Assembly (NCBI GenBank): GCA_023460395.1
Contig: JAEWQB010000010.1
Span: 324,182-388,181, forward strand
DNA length: 64,000 nt
Source: Pseudomonadota bacterium
GTDB lineage: Bacteria; Desulfobacterota; Desulfovibrionia; Desulfovibrionales; Desulfovibrionaceae
Reading direction: 5' to 3'
The notes beneath the pieces were generated by a model. That model did no database searches, was not told the origin of the DNA, and saw nothing but the letters and a program-made list of their open reading frames with translations. Both the position numbers and the translations under genes were made by a program. Within the stretch, counting starts at the first letter, position 1. Every line of letters begins with the position of its first letter. This document shows positions 62,497 to 64,000 of this stretch, piece after piece.

Positions 62497-63396
62497 CTAG
62501 AATGTCTTGATAAGCTTAAATTCAAAACGCACGTCGTCGGAACCGGCCTTTGTATTCTGATACCAACGCTGCACAGGGAATTTGGCAATCACCCCCACAT
62601 TGGTATTCCAAGGACTGTATTTAAACATCACCTTCGGCCCCACATACCATTCTTCACTGGCATCATTTTGCCGCTGCCCGCGCAACTCCGTTTCATCATT
62701 GCGCTCATAGGTTGATTCCGCACCGATATCCCATAACTCATTTATCGCATAGGCGTACCCCAAATTCCAACGAAACCGATCCCCTTTTTGATACTCTTTG
62801 GCTCCCTCGGTAAAGGTAGCAACGTTCACTTCCGTATCAAACCGATTACTTCCAAGGAAATACGTGGCCCCTATCCCCGCAATGGCACCCCACGCATCAT
62901 TGCCAATGCCATTTACAGAATGCTCGCCAACCGAGGCCGTGGGGACAACTCCCCCCAAATCCACAGCCAAGTTAAATGCAGAGCCAGCACCCTGGTTAAG
63001 CAGCACCTGATGGAATACCACCGCGGTATCCCCCATGCCGTAGTTGGTACGGTCCGCCTTATTGGAATTATCTATGTGAATAGAGTAAAAGGGGGTGGCG
63101 GTGCGCACGTCCAAACCCGGCAGTATACCATAACGAAACTTTAGAGCCTGAGAAAATTGAGTGACCTTGGTGTCGGAGCTACCTTTTTCACTGTGCCGAC
63201 GCACGTTGTCACTGGTTCCGTATACAAGATTGCCACCAACAGCGAGTTTGTACTGTGGAAAGCCCATCCCACACGGGCCAAATGTGGAAGAAACACTCCC
63301 CCAAGGACGGGGAGCCACGCCTTCTTCAGCAAATGCGGTTCCAGTTATCCAAAAAACGAGTAGTGCGCACAGGCATCCAGCCTTTTTCCAATCCAT
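62497..63396 (-). CDS. Outer-membrane beta-barrel protein, transporter-like
   Basis: The protein has 299 residues. A signal peptide (CLCALLVFWITGTAFA-EE) is followed by alternating strands with aromatic residues (LKFRYGILPGLDVRTATPFYS; FRWNLGYAYAINELWDIGAESTYER), and it ends in phenylalanine (FEFKLIKTF) as needed for barrel assembly. It resembles the MetA-pathway/phenol-type putative outer-membrane transporters. The ligand is unknown. ATG 63396 is chosen (GGAGGG 4 bases upstream). Confidence 0.82.
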   Translation of the reverse strand: MDWKKAGCLCALLVFWITGTAFAEEGVAPRPWGSVSSTFGPCGMGFPQYKLAVGGNLVYGTSDNVRRHSEKGSSDTKVTQFSQALKFRYGILPGLDVRTATPFYSIHIDNSNKADRTNYGMGDTAVVFHQVLLNQGAGSAFNLAVDLGGVVPTASVGEHSVNGIGNDAWGAIAGIGATYFLGSNRFDTEVNVATFTEGAKEYQKGDRFRWNLGYAYAINELWDIGAESTYERNDETELRGQRQNDASEEWYVGPKVMFKYSPWNTNVGVIAKFPVQRWYQNTKAGSDDVRFEFKLIKTF

Positions 63397-64000
63397 CGAA
63401 CCCTCCTGTTCCCGAACCAGCCGCAAGCCGGTATCTCCGTTGCATGTGAAATTCAGTGCCGACTACAGCCCTTCTGTGCGCTGTAATCAGCCCCTGCCTT
63501 GCCCAAACGGATGGAACGACCGCCCCCAAAGCACTGCGATCTAACCACGCAAAAGCCATGGATACCGTGCTACTGCCAGCACGGTATTTCACTGTGGCAT
63601 CCAGCCCTTCGCAGCGATAGAGAGGCATGTGCAAAAGGTCACAATCATTCCATCCGCACGCGAAGATAGTGCTCTGCGCAACACTGATCCCTAGTAAAGA
63701 ATAGGATTTCGAAATCTATGCACGAAAAAGTGCTATATTTTCGCCGACTACGTATCTATGTGGAAGAATGGGAAGCGAGTAGTCTAAGAACCGAGTGGCG
63801 AGGGAAGACGCCTCCGGCGGTGAGTGTGGGAGGTGAGTGGCGAGGAAAGACGCCTCCGGCGGCCGGGGAGGTGACCTCCCCGGACCCCACGTAACGTGCA
63901 GGGAACGTATTCCACGCGCAACTGAACGGGGTTCCGTAACGGAGGGTTCACTGCGGATGACACCGCAAACGCGCATCACGGCTTTCCCCCGATAGCAGCT
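63397..64000. other. Intergenic right end of the window with short repeats
   Basis: About 600 bases without a supported gene. 63793-63862 carries two 28-bp direct copies and 63863-63883 a perfect palindrome. Confidence 0.55.
63793..63883. repeat. GC-rich direct repeats and palindrome
   Basis: GAGTGGCGAGGGAAGACGCC... (63793-63820) recurs at 63835-63862 with one mismatch. CCGGGGAGGT-G-ACCTCCCCGG (63863-63883) is a perfect dyad. This looks like a dispersed intergenic repeat unit. Confidence 0.7.

Overview
The window is bacterial chromosome. Gene order and content suggest a Desulfovibrio-type member of the Desulfovibrionales: tig-clpP-clpX-lon, a yggT-divIVA-yggU-ilvBNC block, a selenocysteine-containing SelD beside a LysR regulator, and a flavodiiron oxygen reductase. 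This placement rests on remembered gene order, not on a search. The backbone is moderately GC-rich. Two accessory blocks, about 17-26 kb and 27.7-31.4 kb, differ in composition, and the second is strongly AT-rich.

Layout. 1-2.4 kb holds a TonB-dependent receptor with a downstream methyltransferase cut by the window edge. 2.6-7.3 kb is a leftward run yggT-divIVA-yggU-DUF465-ilvB-ilvN-ilvC. 7.5-16.8 kb carries housekeeping and little-known genes: a HAD hydrolase, two lineage-type hypotheticals, a flavin disulfide-reductase/rhodanese fusion that lacks both expected cysteines, tatA, purM, an AmrS-like radical SAM protein, a cobalamin adenosyltransferase and an Hpt protein. A proline tRNA at 16.8 kb carries an integrated island (16.85-25.97 kb) bounded by a perfect 51-bp repeat of the tRNA 3' end. 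The island holds a tyrosine integrase, a ribbon-helix-helix-like protein, IS3 debris, a full IS66 element, a flavodiiron protein, a cupin and unknown ORFs.

26-31.4 kb, between the island's right end and an initiator tRNA-fMet, holds an orphan Xre regulator and, most notably, a two-reverse-transcriptase locus matching the DRT3 antiphage system (drt3a + drt3b). Its drt3b has one in-frame TAA stop. A short structured intergenic segment just downstream carries a CACACACA tract in a predicted loop and ends in a strong terminator; it is the best candidate for the system's non-coding RNA.

31.6-50.2 kb holds a GT2 glycosyltransferase with two membrane proteins, a GH3 hydrolase, a hydantoinase-family protein, pdxA, phosphofructokinase, addA-addB recombination nuclease genes, a nitronate monooxygenase-like gene, and LysR-selD. 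In selD, codon 17 is UGA (Sec), followed directly by a SECIS-like hairpin. 50.6-57 kb is tRNA-Leu, tig, clpP, clpX, lon.

57.1-59.4 kb is a second acetohydroxyacid synthase (ilvB-ilvN) behind a complete attenuation unit: promoter, a valine-rich 44-codon leader peptide and a terminator. The right end holds a PhnD-like binding protein paired with a diguanylate cyclase, an outer-membrane protein, and short GC-rich repeats.
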